Shown: positions 9,148 through 17,530 of the stretch, in pieces
Layout of the letters: each line of letters begins with the position of its first letter
Numbering within the stretch: position 1 is the first letter of the stretch
From: JANNPJ01 sp965200525
Lineage (GTDB): Bacteria; Actinomycetota; Actinomycetes; Actinomycetales; Kineosporiaceae
Direction: 5' to 3'
Length of the DNA: 64,000 bases
Assembly (NCBI GenBank): GCA_965200525.1
Contig: OZ241368.1
Location: 2,914,001-2,978,000, forward strand
Position numbers and translations under genes: made by a program
Notes under the pieces: generated by a model
What the model saw: only the letters and a program-made list of their open reading frames with translations
Databases searched by the model: none
Told to the model about the DNA's origin: nothing

Positions 9148-10020
9148 ATGGCCGCCCGGCCACCGGTCGGCCCGGTCGGCCCGGTCGGCCCGGTCGGATC
9201 GGGCGAGTTGCGGTTCGGGCCGGCCTCCGACTGGGTCGAGGCCCGGATCCGCCAGGTGCTGGCGGCCGACGCCGAGGTGCTGACCGCGTTCCTGGTCCGA
9301 CTGCAGCTGGCCCGCTCGGTCCGCTGCGAGCACTGCCTGTTCGACGAGCTCGCCGATCTGGGCACCCGGGTCCAGCGGGCCCGCGCCGCCCGGGAGGCCT
9401 CCCGGGCGGCTCAGGAGCTCGCCCTCGCGATCACCGGCTGGCCGCAGCGGCCGAGCTCGGTCTGGGATCAGGTGCTGGCCCGGCTGGAACCGGCCGCGCC
9501 GATGACCGTCGAGCTGACCGACGGGCTCGAGGTCCTGCTGCTCACCGCCCTGCTGGCCGACGTCGCCTCGCCGGCCCTGATCGCCAGCGGCTCGGGCCCC
9601 TGGGAGTGGGCGGTCAGCGAGGGCCTGCTGCCGGGCCGGCAGTGGCTGGCTCCGCCCCGGGCCCGCGAGCTGACCCGCGACCTGCTGGCCGAGTCCACCC
9701 CGGACGACCTGGTCACCGCGGCCGACGAGTTCCGGCTGCTGCTGCGCACCCCGGACTGGTTCGAGCTGAGCCAGGTGATCGCCGGCATCCAGACCACGGC
9801 GGCGGCCGGGGCCCGGCCCGGCACCCTGCTTCGGCGTGAGCAGTGCCGGGGGCTGCCGCCGTCCGCCGTCCGATGTGTGGAGGTGCTGGCCGGTGAGTTG
9901 CTGACCGCCGTGGCGCTGCCGGACCGGCTCGGGGCCGGGGGACGGGAGCTGGTCCGGGACATGCTCGAGCCGCTGGCTCCCGGCCTGCCCCGGGTCTGGT
10001 CGGAGGTCGGCGAGTGGTGA
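9148..10020 (+). CDS. Hypothetical protein, 290 aa, possibly the C-terminal half of a broken gene
   Basis: The frame is identical to that of the gene ending at 9099, and the 48 bases between them read as 16 sense codons with coding-type base use. The N-terminus has a threefold Gly-Pro-Val repeat encoded by a 9-bp tandem repeat around 9170-9196. The rest is alpha-helical and Leu/Ala-rich, with a C-E-H-C pair (R-C-E-H-C-L-F-D-E-L) that might bind metal. No enzyme motif is seen. No clear ribosome-binding site precedes the 9148 ATG, which supports the view that translation originally continued from upstream. It converges on ppk2, with the stops 5 bp apart. Confidence 0.6.
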   Translation: MAARPPVGPVGPVGPVGSGELRFGPASDWVEARIRQVLAADAEVLTAFLVRLQLARSVRCEHCLFDELADLGTRVQRARAAREASRAAQELALAITGWPQRPSSVWDQVLARLEPAAPMTVELTDGLEVLLLTALLADVASPALIASGSGPWEWAVSEGLLPGRQWLAPPRARELTRDLLAESTPDDLVTAADEFRLLLRTPDWFELSQVIAGIQTTAAAGARPGTLLRREQCRGLPPSAVRCVEVLAGELLTAVALPDRLGAGGRELVRDMLEPLAPGLPRVWSEVGEW

Positions 10021-10051
10021 GCCGGTCAGAGGCGGGGGAAGAACCGGCTCA
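10018..10051. terminator. Hairpin at a convergent gene junction
   Basis: A 9-bp perfect inverted repeat TGAGCCGGT / ACCGGCTCA with a 16-nt loop. It spans the stop codon of the plus gene and the end of ppk2 on the other strand. Confidence 0.5.
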
Positions 10052-10976
10052 GGTGCTCACCGTGCTCGAACACGTCGGCGGCCGATCCCACGATCCGGGC
10101 GTCCGGCGGCCGGGCGATCTCCAGATCCTTGCCCTGATAAGGAAACCGATGCAGCACGTGGCGCATGGCCTCGAGCCGGGCCCGCTTCTTGTCGTTGCTC
10201 TTGACCACGGTCCAGGGGGCGTCAGCGGTGTCGGTGTAGAAGAACATCGCCTCCTTGGCCTCGGTGTAGTCGTCCCACTTGTCCAGCGAGGCCAGGTCCA
10301 TCGGTGAGAGCTTCCACTGCCGTACCGGGTCCACCTGGCGGATCAGGAACCGGGTCCGCTGCTCCAGTTGCGACACCGAGAACCAGAACTTCACCAGGTG
10401 CACCCCGGAGCGAACCAGCATCCGCTCCAGCTCCGGGGCCTGGCGCATGAACTCCAGGTACTCCGGCGCGGTGCAGAAACCCATCACCCGCTCGACCCCG
10501 GCCCGGTTGTACCAGGACCGGTCGAACAGCACGATCTCGCCCGCGGTCGGCAGTTCCCGCACATAGCGCTGGAAGTACCACTCGCCGCGCTCGCGTTCGC
10601 TGGGCTTCTCCAGGGCCACCACCCGGGCGCCCCGCGGGTTGAGGTGCTCCATGTAACGCTTGATGGTGCCGCCCTTGCCGGCCGCGTCCCGGCCCTCGAA
10701 CAGGACCACCAGCTTCTCGCCGCTGGTCTTGACCCAGTTCTGCAGCTTGAGTAGCTCGATCTGGAGCAGCCGCTTCTCCCGCTCGTACTCGTCCCGGTGC
10801 ATCCGCTCGTCGTACGGGTAACCCTCGCGCCAGGTGTCCACGGTGTCGCCGTTGTCCCGCAGCAGTACCGGGTCGTCGTCGTCGCTGTCGTCCACCATCA
10901 GGCCCGACGGTGAGCCGGCGAGATCGGCGAACCGGCCGGGGTCGAAATCGGCGTTCGCCTGGTCGTGATCATCCAT
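10026..10976 (-). CDS. ppk2: Polyphosphate kinase 2 family protein
   Basis: The protein carries the PPK2 signature: Walker A G-R-D-A-A-G-K-G-G-T-I-K-R, the lid segment N-P-R-G-A-R-V-V-A-L-E-K-P-S, Walker B F-D-R-S-W-Y-N-R-A-G-V-E, and the conserved R-Q-W-K-L-S-P-M-D segment. PPK2 enzymes use polyphosphate to phosphorylate nucleoside mono- or diphosphates in the cytoplasm. The single-domain layout and motif set fit the common class of about 300 residues. I chose the ATG at 10976 (M-D-D-H-D-Q) because GAGGAG lies 9 bp upstream; the frame is open to 11021. The N-terminal 50 residues are acidic (D-D-S-D-D-D-D). GDP versus ADP preference cannot be judged from this reading. Confidence 0.93.
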   Translation of the reverse strand: MDDHDQANADFDPGRFADLAGSPSGLMVDDSDDDDPVLLRDNGDTVDTWREGYPYDERMHRDEYEREKRLLQIELLKLQNWVKTSGEKLVVLFEGRDAAGKGGTIKRYMEHLNPRGARVVALEKPSERERGEWYFQRYVRELPTAGEIVLFDRSWYNRAGVERVMGFCTAPEYLEFMRQAPELERMLVRSGVHLVKFWFSVSQLEQRTRFLIRQVDPVRQWKLSPMDLASLDKWDDYTEAKEAMFFYTDTADAPWTVVKSNDKKRARLEAMRHVLHRFPYQGKDLEIARPPDARIVGSAADVFEHGEHLSRFFPRL

Positions 10977-11289
10977 GACGGTCATCTCCTCGGTGCTGGT
11001 GCGACCCTGCGACATTCGCACCTGGGGGCCCGGTGCGACAGGTGCGGCTGCGGCCGGCAGGCCCCGATCAAGGAAAGTTCACCCGTTGTTAGAGAACGGC
11101 CACCACGAGTTCGAGGTCTGGTCGGCGACGATCGACCGTCATGATTGGGGGCCGGGCGAAGGCCCGGCCGATGTCGAGTCAACGACGAGGGGACGACGAG
11201 TACCTGCGGGTCAAGTGGGCACTCGGCCCGTCGGCCCCCCATGATGGGGCATTCCGGATCAAGCGCAGCTCGAAGGAGTCCCTCCCGCC

Positions 11290-12714
11290 ATGTGGGTCGA
11301 GATCGCCCTGGTCGTGGTTCTGGTCCTCTTCAACGCGGCGCTGTCCGGTTCCGAGATGGCTCTGGTGACTCTGCGCGAGAGCCAGATCCACCGGCTGGCG
11401 GCCGAGAGCGAGCGGGGCCGAACCCTGGCCACCCTGACGTCGGACCCGAACCGCTTCCTGTCCACCATCCAGGTCGGCATCACCCTGGCCGGCTCGCTGG
11501 CCTCGGCCACGGCCGCGGTGTCGCTGGCCCACCCGCTGATCAAGCCGCTCTCGGCCCTCGGTTCGGCGGCCGAGCCGGCCGCGGTGTTCGTCGTCACCCT
11601 GGTGCTGACCTACTTCACCCTGGTGCTCGGCGAGCTGGCGCCCAAGCGGATCGCCATGCAGACGGCGCCGCAGTGGGCCCTCCGGGCGGCCGGGCCGATC
11701 ACGCTGATGACGATGTTCGTCCGCCCGCTGGTCTGGCTGCTGGCCTGGTCCACCCGAGGCGTCGTCCGCCTGGTCGGGCTCGACCCGAACGCGGTACGCG
11801 AAGAGGTCTCCGAGGAAGAACTGCGCGACATGATCGCCGCCCAGGAGTCGATCCCGCCCGAGCAGCGCTCGATCATCGAGGGTGCGCTGGAACTGGACGA
11901 GCGCCGCCTGTGGCAGGTGCTGGTGCCGCGTTCGGAGGTCGTGTTCGTGACCTCCGACCAGGATGCCGCCACCGCCCGTGACCACCTGATCGAGGCCGGG
12001 CTGTCCCGGGCCCCGGTGATCGGCTCGACCGAGGACGACGTGGTCGGCTTCGTCCACCTGCGCCAGCTGGTGGCCGGCGTGGGGGTGGTGGCCGACTACG
12101 TGCGCCCGGCCCTGGTCCTGCCCGACTCCGTCGGCGTGCTGCAGGCCCTGGCCCGGATGCAGAAGCAGCGCGGCCAGCTGGCCCTGGTGGTCGACGAGTT
12201 CGGCTCGGTGGCCGGCATCGTCACTCTGGAAGATCTGCTGGAGGAGATCGTCGGCGAGATCTACGACGAGTTCGACCTCGACCAGGCCGCCGTCCTGCGC
12301 AAGCCGACCGGCGAGATCGAGCTGGCCGGCTCCTTCCCGGCCCACGACCTCACCGATCTCGGGGTCGACCTGGAGGCCGGCCGGCACGCCACGATCGCCG
12401 GGATCATGCTCGAGGAGATCGGCGAGTTCCCGCCCGCCGGCACGACGGTCACGGTCGGGGAGTGGCGGCTCACCGCCCTCGAGGTCACACCCCGGGCGAT
12501 CCTGCGGGTCGAGCTGGTCCGGGTCTCGCCCGACGATCCGGACGAGGCCGAGCCGGTGGCTGGAGCCGACGAAGCGGCGGAGCCGGTGGGCCAAGCTGCG
12601 CCGGTGGCCACGGCCGAGCCGGTCGACGTCGCCGAGACGGTCGCCGCTCGCGAGCTCGACATCGCCCGGGCCGAGCTGGCCGCCGCCCCCGACCCGGCCA
12701 CCCCGGAGAGCTGA
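11290..12714 (+). CDS. CNNM/HlyC-CorC family membrane protein (hemolysin-like, CBS domains)
   Basis: 474 residues. The N-terminal DUF21 part has three to four transmembrane helices (I-A-L-V-V-V-L-V-L-F-N-A-A-L-S-G-S-E-M-A; F-V-V-T-L-V-L-T-Y-F-T-L-V-L-G-E-L-A-P-K-R) including the S-G-S-E-M-A and G-E-L-A-P-K motifs. Two CBS domains follow (about residues 190-330, with V-P-R-S-E-V and G-S-V-A-G-I-V-T-L-E-D-L-L-E-E-I-V-G-E-I), then a CorC/HlyC domain ending in G-E-W-R-L. The last about 60 residues are an Ala/Glu/Pro-rich tail. Bacterial relatives are magnesium or cobalt transporters rather than true hemolysins, although annotation often says hemolysin. It is divergent from ppk2 over about 310 bp. 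Confidence 0.9.
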   Translation: MWVEIALVVVLVLFNAALSGSEMALVTLRESQIHRLAAESERGRTLATLTSDPNRFLSTIQVGITLAGSLASATAAVSLAHPLIKPLSALGSAAEPAAVFVVTLVLTYFTLVLGELAPKRIAMQTAPQWALRAAGPITLMTMFVRPLVWLLAWSTRGVVRLVGLDPNAVREEVSEEELRDMIAAQESIPPEQRSIIEGALELDERRLWQVLVPRSEVVFVTSDQDAATARDHLIEAGLSRAPVIGSTEDDVVGFVHLRQLVAGVGVVADYVRPALVLPDSVGVLQALARMQKQRGQLALVVDEFGSVAGIVTLEDLLEEIVGEIYDEFDLDQAAVLRKPTGEIELAGSFPAHDLTDLGVDLEAGRHATIAGIMLEEIGEFPPAGTTVTVGEWRLTALEVTPRAILRVELVRVSPDDPDEAEPVAGADEAAEPVGQAAPVATAEPVDVAETVAARELDIARAELAAAPDPATPES

Positions 12715-12748
12715 AACGCCCGATCCGGCCGAACCCGAGCCCGACCCC

Positions 12749-12773
12749 GCCGCCCGGTCGAGGGCCGGGCGGC
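12749..12773. terminator. Hairpin between the CNNM-like gene and agmatinase
   Basis: A perfect 9-bp stem (GCCGCCCGG / CCGGGCGGC) with a 7-nt loop in the 63-bp spacer. It ends 4 bp before the agmatinase start, so it could also affect translation initiation of that gene. Confidence 0.45.
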
Positions 12774-12777
12774 TACG

Positions 12778-13812
12778 GTGAGCGCTGTGGCGCGCTATGG
12801 AGCTCAGTTCGGGCCGGACATCACGTTCCTCGGGGTCGACCGCTGTGACTGGGCCGAGCCCGAGACCTATCCCGAGGCCGACGTGGTCATCCTCGGGGCC
12901 CCGTTCGACGGCGGCACCTCGCACCGCCCGGGCACCCGGTTCGGCCCGCAGTACATCCGCCAGACCTGTTACCTGCCGCACGACGGGTCCCGCCCGTCGC
13001 TGGCGCTGCGCGTCGACGGCCTGAAGGACCTGCGGGTCTACGATGCCGGGGACGTCGAGATGTACTCCGGTGACGCCGCCCGTTCGGTGGCCGACCTGCA
13101 GGCCGCGGTGTCCGCGGTGGCCGCCACCGGCGCCGTCCCGTTGATCCTCGGTGGCGACCACACCATCGCCTGGCCGGACGCCGCGGGGGTGGCCGAGCAC
13201 GTCGGCCACGGCCGGGTCTCGATGATCCATTTCGACGCGCACGCCGACACCGGCAACATCGAGTTCGGCTCGCTGATCGGTCACGGCCAGCCGATGCGCC
13301 GGCTGATCGAGTCCGGTGCGGTCCGCGGCGACCGGTTCCTGCAGATCGGGCTGCGCGGGTACTGGCCCCCGCCGGAGACCCTGGACTGGATGGCCGAGCA
13401 GCGGATGCGCTCCTACGAGATGACCGAGATCGTGGCCCGCGGCCTCGGCGAATGCCTGACCGAGGCGTTCGAGATCTCGATGGACGACTGTGACGGGGTC
13501 TTCCTGTCGGTCGACATCGACGTCTGCGACCCCGGCCACGCGCCCGGCACCGGCACGCCCGAACCGGGCGGGCTGACCGCCCGGGAGTTGCTCGACTCGG
13601 TCCGGCGGATCGCCTACGAACTGCCGGTGGTCGGCATGGACGTGGTCGAGGTCTCGCCGCCCTACGACCACGCCGAGCTGACCTCGTTCCTGGCCAACCG
13701 CGTCGTCCTGGAAGCACTGTCCGGGATGGCCCGCCGCCGCCAGGACGCCGCCGACGGCACCACCTGGGACCCGCGCCGACCGCTGCTGGACGGCCGGCCC
13801 TCGGGGAGCTGA
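12778..13812 (+). CDS. speB: Agmatinase / ureohydrolase
   Basis: The 344-residue protein has the ureohydrolase manganese ligands: G-G-D-H-T-I, D-A-H-A-D-T and S-V-D-I-D-V-C-D-P. It also has the A-P-G-T-G-T-P-E-P-G-G segment typical of agmatinases and arginase-like enzymes. Agmatinase converts agmatine to putrescine and urea; related enzymes act on guanidinobutyrate or similar guanidino compounds, and these cannot be separated by eye. The GTG at 12778 is used (S-A-V-A-R-Y-G). The extended C-terminus after residue about 325 is poorly conserved in the family. It follows the CNNM-like gene on the same strand but a hairpin separates them. Confidence 0.9.
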   Translation: MSAVARYGAQFGPDITFLGVDRCDWAEPETYPEADVVILGAPFDGGTSHRPGTRFGPQYIRQTCYLPHDGSRPSLALRVDGLKDLRVYDAGDVEMYSGDAARSVADLQAAVSAVAATGAVPLILGGDHTIAWPDAAGVAEHVGHGRVSMIHFDAHADTGNIEFGSLIGHGQPMRRLIESGAVRGDRFLQIGLRGYWPPPETLDWMAEQRMRSYEMTEIVARGLGECLTEAFEISMDDCDGVFLSVDIDVCDPGHAPGTGTPEPGGLTARELLDSVRRIAYELPVVGMDVVEVSPPYDHAELTSFLANRVVLEALSGMARRRQDAADGTTWDPRRPLLDGRPSGS

Positions 13813-13919
13813 CCCGAACCGGCGAGGATCATCCTCGCGCCACATGAGACAGACGTACCAAGATGCTTCCGCTTTGAGCTACCTTCGAAGGTAATGTCCC
13901 TGTTCGAAGGGTTGCACCG

Positions 13920-14513
13920 ATGGCGGATTCGAAGTCCGACGGCCCCAGCACCGCGACAATAGTCCTGATCGCGGTGCTGGTCACGCCCGTCGTTCTGATC
14001 GTGATTTTCTGGTTGGTCGGCAGCGGCTCGGCCGTCGCCAAGGCCAACCTGCCCGACGTCCGGGGCAAGGGCCTGCAGTGGGCCCAGTCGCAGACCAAGG
14101 ACGCCGGTTTCGGCAACGTCGAGACCCATGACGCTCTGGGCCGCAACCGTCGCTGGAGCGACGACAAGGAGTGGCAGGTCTGCTTCGAGGACCCGCGCCC
14201 CGGCTCGCAGCCCTCCACCGCGCACGTCCAGTTCGGCGTGGTCAAGATCGCCGAGCGGTGCCCGACCACCGACCAGGGCCGGTACGTGCGAGCGGTGACC
14301 ACGATGCCGAACCTGGTCAACCGCACCGCCTACATGACCACCAAGATCCTGGGCGACAACGCCAGCGTCCGGTTCGTCGACCGCGGTGACGGCGACGACG
14401 TGACCCGCGACCTGGGCGACTGGCGGATCTGCGGCCAGGCCCCGCAGCCGGGCCAGCGGTTTGACGGTGTTCCGGTGACCACACTGGTCGTGCCGTACGA
14501 GAAGAAGTGCTGA
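13920..14513 (+). CDS. Membrane-anchored PASTA-like protein
   Basis: 197 residues. A short cytoplasmic N-terminus precedes one strong transmembrane helix (T-A-T-I-V-L-I-A-V-L-V-T-P-V-V-L), and the rest is extracytoplasmic. Two PASTA-like units follow: L-P-D-V-R-G-K-G-L-Q-W-A-Q-S (about 41-100) and M-P-N-L-V-N-R-T-A-Y-M-T (about 125-195), each ending in a Pro-Gly-type turn. PASTA domains bind beta-lactams or muropeptides in Ser/Thr kinases and PBPs, but there is no kinase domain here. Four Cys residues may form disulphides. A cell-envelope role is inferred. Confidence 0.75.
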   Translation: MADSKSDGPSTATIVLIAVLVTPVVLIVIFWLVGSGSAVAKANLPDVRGKGLQWAQSQTKDAGFGNVETHDALGRNRRWSDDKEWQVCFEDPRPGSQPSTAHVQFGVVKIAERCPTTDQGRYVRAVTTMPNLVNRTAYMTTKILGDNASVRFVDRGDGDDVTRDLGDWRICGQAPQPGQRFDGVPVTTLVVPYEKKC

Positions 14514-14530
14514 CCCGCACCTGACCAGCG

Positions 14531-14566
14531 ACGCGTGGCGCCTCCCGATCCGGGGGCGCCACGCGT
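14531..14566 (+). terminator. Strong hairpin terminator after the PASTA-like gene
   Basis: A perfect 12-bp stem (ACGCGTGGCGCC / GGCGCCACGCGT) with further C/G pairs inside the loop, 17 bp after the stop. It is followed by short repeats of TTCGAAGGG between 14571 and 14600. Confidence 0.75.
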
Positions 14567-14607
14567 CCGGTTCGAAGGGTTCAGAGGGTTCGAAGGGGTC
14601 AGAGAGT

Positions 14608-15882
14608 TCAGGCCGGCGTGACCTCGGGTGCCGGCAATCCGGCTTCCAGCAGTTCGGCTTCCAGCAGTTCGGCCTCGGCCGGCTCGAGCTCGCCCGCTCG
14701 CCACGGCCGGACCCCGATGACCAGGGCCAGGCCGGCCCCGGCCAGGCTCGCGGCCACCACCGAGGCCATCGCCAGCCCGTCGACGCCGATCAGGCCGACC
14801 AGCGGTGCGGTCAGGGCCCCGATGCCGAACTGGACGGCGCCGAGCAGGGCGGCGGCCGCACCGGCGTTCTCGCCGTGCCGGGAGAGCGCCAGGGCCGGGG
14901 CGTTGGGCAGGATCAGCCCGGCCGAGGCCAGCGCGCCCCACATCGGCACCATCAGGCCGATCAGCCCACCGGCGCCGGTGGCCGCGATGGCCACCATGAC
15001 CAGGCCGGCTAGCAGCCCGGTCCCGACCGCCGCGGACAGGATCCGGCGCGGTGAGTACCACCGCAGCAGCAGGCCGTTCAGCTGGGTGGCCGCGATCAGG
15101 GCGATCGACCCGGCGCCGAAGGCGAGGCCGAACTGCTGCTCGCTGAGGCCGTACTGGTCCTGGAAGACGAACGACGAGCCGGCCACGTAGGAGAACAGTG
15201 CCCCCATGGCCAGACCGGCCACCAGCACCAGGCCGACGAAGACCCGATCGTTGAGCAGTGACCCGTAGGACCGGATCGTGCCGAGCACGCCGCCGTGGCG
15301 GCGGTGCTCCGGGGCCAGCGTCTCGGGCAGCGAGGTGACCGCGACCGCGATCAGCACCAGGCCGAGCCCGGCCAGGGCCACGAAGACCCCGCGCCAGCTG
15401 GTCAGCCGCAGGATCTGGCTGCCCAGGGTCGGGGCCAGCACCGGTGCCGCGCCCATCACCAGCATCAACCGTGACAGCAGCTTGGCCGCCCCGACCCCGC
15501 TGGAGACGTCGCGCACGATCGCCGTCGCGACCACGGTGGCCGCGGCCACGCCGAGGCCCTGCACCACCCGCAGCCCGCCCAGCACCAGGATGTTCGGCGC
15601 GATCACGCACAACAGCGAGGCCAGCACGTGGACGGCGATGCCGGTCACCAGCGGCTTCTTGCGGCCGATCGCGTCCGACAGCGGGCCGATGGCCAGCTGG
15701 CCCAGGGCCAGGCCGACCAGGGTGCCGGTGAGGGTCAGCTGCACCGCCGCGCTCGTCGTCTCCAGGTCGGAGGTGATGCTCGGGAAGGCCGGCAGGTAGG
15801 TGTCGATGGTCAGCGGGCCGATCGCGATCAGGGCGCCGAGGGTGACCACGAAGCGGGCCGACGGGCGGGCCTGGAAGGTCAT
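14608..15882 (-). CDS. Bcr/CflA-type multidrug efflux MFS transporter
   Basis: 424 residues with twelve predicted hydrophobic helices and no soluble insert. The N-terminus V-T-L-G-A-L-I-A-I-G-P-L-T-I-D-T-Y-L-P-A-F-P is characteristic of the Bcr/CflA drug-resistance branch, and the loop 2-3 motif G-P-L-S-D-A-I-G-R-K-K-P matches MFS motif A. Members export drugs such as bicyclomycin or chloramphenicol by proton antiport. I chose the ATG at 15882 because GGAGAG lies about 8 bp upstream; the frame is open to 15924. The C-terminal tail contains a repeated E-L-L-E-A element. It is divergent from gnd. Confidence 0.9.
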   Translation of the reverse strand: MTFQARPSARFVVTLGALIAIGPLTIDTYLPAFPSITSDLETTSAAVQLTLTGTLVGLALGQLAIGPLSDAIGRKKPLVTGIAVHVLASLLCVIAPNILVLGGLRVVQGLGVAAATVVATAIVRDVSSGVGAAKLLSRLMLVMGAAPVLAPTLGSQILRLTSWRGVFVALAGLGLVLIAVAVTSLPETLAPEHRRHGGVLGTIRSYGSLLNDRVFVGLVLVAGLAMGALFSYVAGSSFVFQDQYGLSEQQFGLAFGAGSIALIAATQLNGLLLRWYSPRRILSAAVGTGLLAGLVMVAIAATGAGGLIGLMVPMWGALASAGLILPNAPALALSRHGENAGAAAALLGAVQFGIGALTAPLVGLIGVDGLAMASVVAASLAGAGLALVIGVRPWRAGELEPAEAELLEAELLEAGLPAPEVTPA

Positions 15883-16065
15883 CGAACTTCTCTCCGGAGC
15901 ATTCGCGGGGCAGTCGGCGGACAAGAAGCGTCAGCGGACTGCGGCGTCCGAAGCCATCAGGAACAAGGGCACAAGCAACGCCACCATTCCCCTCCGGAGG
16001 GAACGATCGGCCGGGCCGGGTCGATAATGAGGACAGCTATCGGACAAATCCTCTGGAGGAGAACG

Positions 16066-17523
16066 GTGAGCACCACAACCACAGCCACCGCTCGGATCGG
16101 CGTCACCGGCCTGGCCGTGATGGGCCGCAACCTGGCTCGCAACCTGGCCCGGCACGGCCTGCCGGTGGCGATCCACAACCGCACCTACGCCAAGACCGAG
16201 AGCCTGCTCGCCGATCACGGCGACGAGGGCACGTTCGTGGGCAGCGAGCGGCTGGAGGACTTCGTCGACTCGCTGCAGAAGCCCCGGGTGGTGATCGTCA
16301 TGGTCAAGGCCGGCCCGGGCACCGACGCGGTGATCGACGAGCTGGTGCCGTTGCTCGAAGAGGGCGACATCGTCGTCGACACCGGCAACTCGCACTTCGC
16401 CGACACCCGCCGGCGGGAGGCCGCGCTGAAGGAGCACGGCCTGCACTTCGTCGGCTGCGGGGTGTCCGGCGGCGAGGAGGGGGCACTGCTCGGCCCGAGC
16501 ATCATGCCCGGTGGCTCGGCCTGGGCCTACGAGCAGCTGGGCCCGATGTTCGAGTCGATCGCGGCTCAGGTCGACGGCACGCCCTGCTGTACGCATGTCG
16601 GCCCGGACGGCGCCGGGCACTTCGTCAAGATGGTGCACAACGGCATCGAGTACGCCGACATGCAGCTCATCGCCGAGGCCTACGACCTGCTCCGGCAGGG
16701 GCTGGGGGCCACCCCGGCCGAGATCGCCGACATCTTCCGCACCTGGAACGAGGGCGACCTGGAGTCGTTCCTGATCGAGATCACCGTCGACGTGCTCAGC
16801 CACGTCGACGCCCGGACCGGCTCGGCCTTCGTCGACGTCGTGCTCGACCAGGCCGAGCAGAAGGGCACCGGCCGCTGGACCGTGCAGAACGCCCTCGAGC
16901 TGGGAGTGCCGATCACCGGCATCGCCGAGGCCACCTTCGCGCGCTCGGTCTCCGGTCACGCCGAGCAGCGCACGGCCGCGGCCGAGACCTTCGGGGCCGG
17001 CGTGGACGGCGGCTGGGTGGCCAAGGAGGACCGCGACGCCTTCATCGAGGACGTCCGGGCCGCGCTCTACGCCTCCAAGGTGGTCGCCTACGCCCAGGGC
17101 TTCGACCACATCGAGGCCGGTAGCGAGGAGTTCGGCTGGGGCATCGACCGGGGCGCGATGGCCACCATCTGGCGGGGTGGCTGCATCATTCGGGCCCGGT
17201 TCCTGAACCGGATCCGGGAGGCCTACGAAGCCGACCCCGACCTGCCCAGCCTGCTGGTGGCGCCCTACTTCGCCGACGCGGTGAAGTCCGGCGCCGACAG
17301 CTGGCGGCGGGTGGTCGCCGCCGCCGCGATGAACGGCGTGGCCGCCCCGGCCTTCTCGTCGTCGCTGGCCTACTACGACGCCCTGCGCCGCGACCGGTTG
17401 CCGGCCGCGCTGATCCAGGGCCTGCGCGACCTGTTCGGTGCCCACACCTACAAGCGGGTGGACGGCGAGGGCTCGTTCCACACGCTGTGGGCCACCGACG
17501 ACAAGGCCGAGGTGAGCAGTTAG
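16066..17523 (+). CDS. gnd: 6-phosphogluconate dehydrogenase, decarboxylating
   Basis: The 485-residue protein starts at GTG 16066, with GGAGGA 7 bp upstream; the longer open frame upstream is not used. It has the Rossmann motif G-V-T-G-L-A-V-M-G-R-N-L, the substrate-binding V-S-G-G-E-E-G-A-L-L-G-P-S-I-M-P-G-G, catalytic K-M-V-H-N-G-I-E-Y-A-D-M-Q, and the C-terminal F-L-N-R-I segment. It oxidises and decarboxylates 6-phosphogluconate to ribulose 5-phosphate with NADP+ in the oxidative pentose phosphate pathway. Length fits the homodimeric long-chain form. Its stop is 7 bp from the convergent ilvA stop. Confidence 0.96.
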   Translation: MSTTTTATARIGVTGLAVMGRNLARNLARHGLPVAIHNRTYAKTESLLADHGDEGTFVGSERLEDFVDSLQKPRVVIVMVKAGPGTDAVIDELVPLLEEGDIVVDTGNSHFADTRRREAALKEHGLHFVGCGVSGGEEGALLGPSIMPGGSAWAYEQLGPMFESIAAQVDGTPCCTHVGPDGAGHFVKMVHNGIEYADMQLIAEAYDLLRQGLGATPAEIADIFRTWNEGDLESFLIEITVDVLSHVDARTGSAFVDVVLDQAEQKGTGRWTVQNALELGVPITGIAEATFARSVSGHAEQRTAAAETFGAGVDGGWVAKEDRDAFIEDVRAALYASKVVAYAQGFDHIEAGSEEFGWGIDRGAMATIWRGGCIIRARFLNRIREAYEADPDLPSLLVAPYFADAVKSGADSWRRVVAAAAMNGVAAPAFSSSLAYYDALRRDRLPAALIQGLRDLFGAHTYKRVDGEGSFHTLWATDDKAEVSS

Positions 17524-17530
17524 CAGAGGG

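Noticed and set aside
9170..9196. 9-bp tandem repeat considered as a binding-site array
   Set aside because: Only three copies, in frame, encoding Gly-Pro-Val; better explained as protein low complexity.
11179..13845. 888-residue minus-strand frame opposite the CNNM-like and agmatinase genes
   Set aside because: Low-complexity shadow; both plus-strand genes carry full family motifs.
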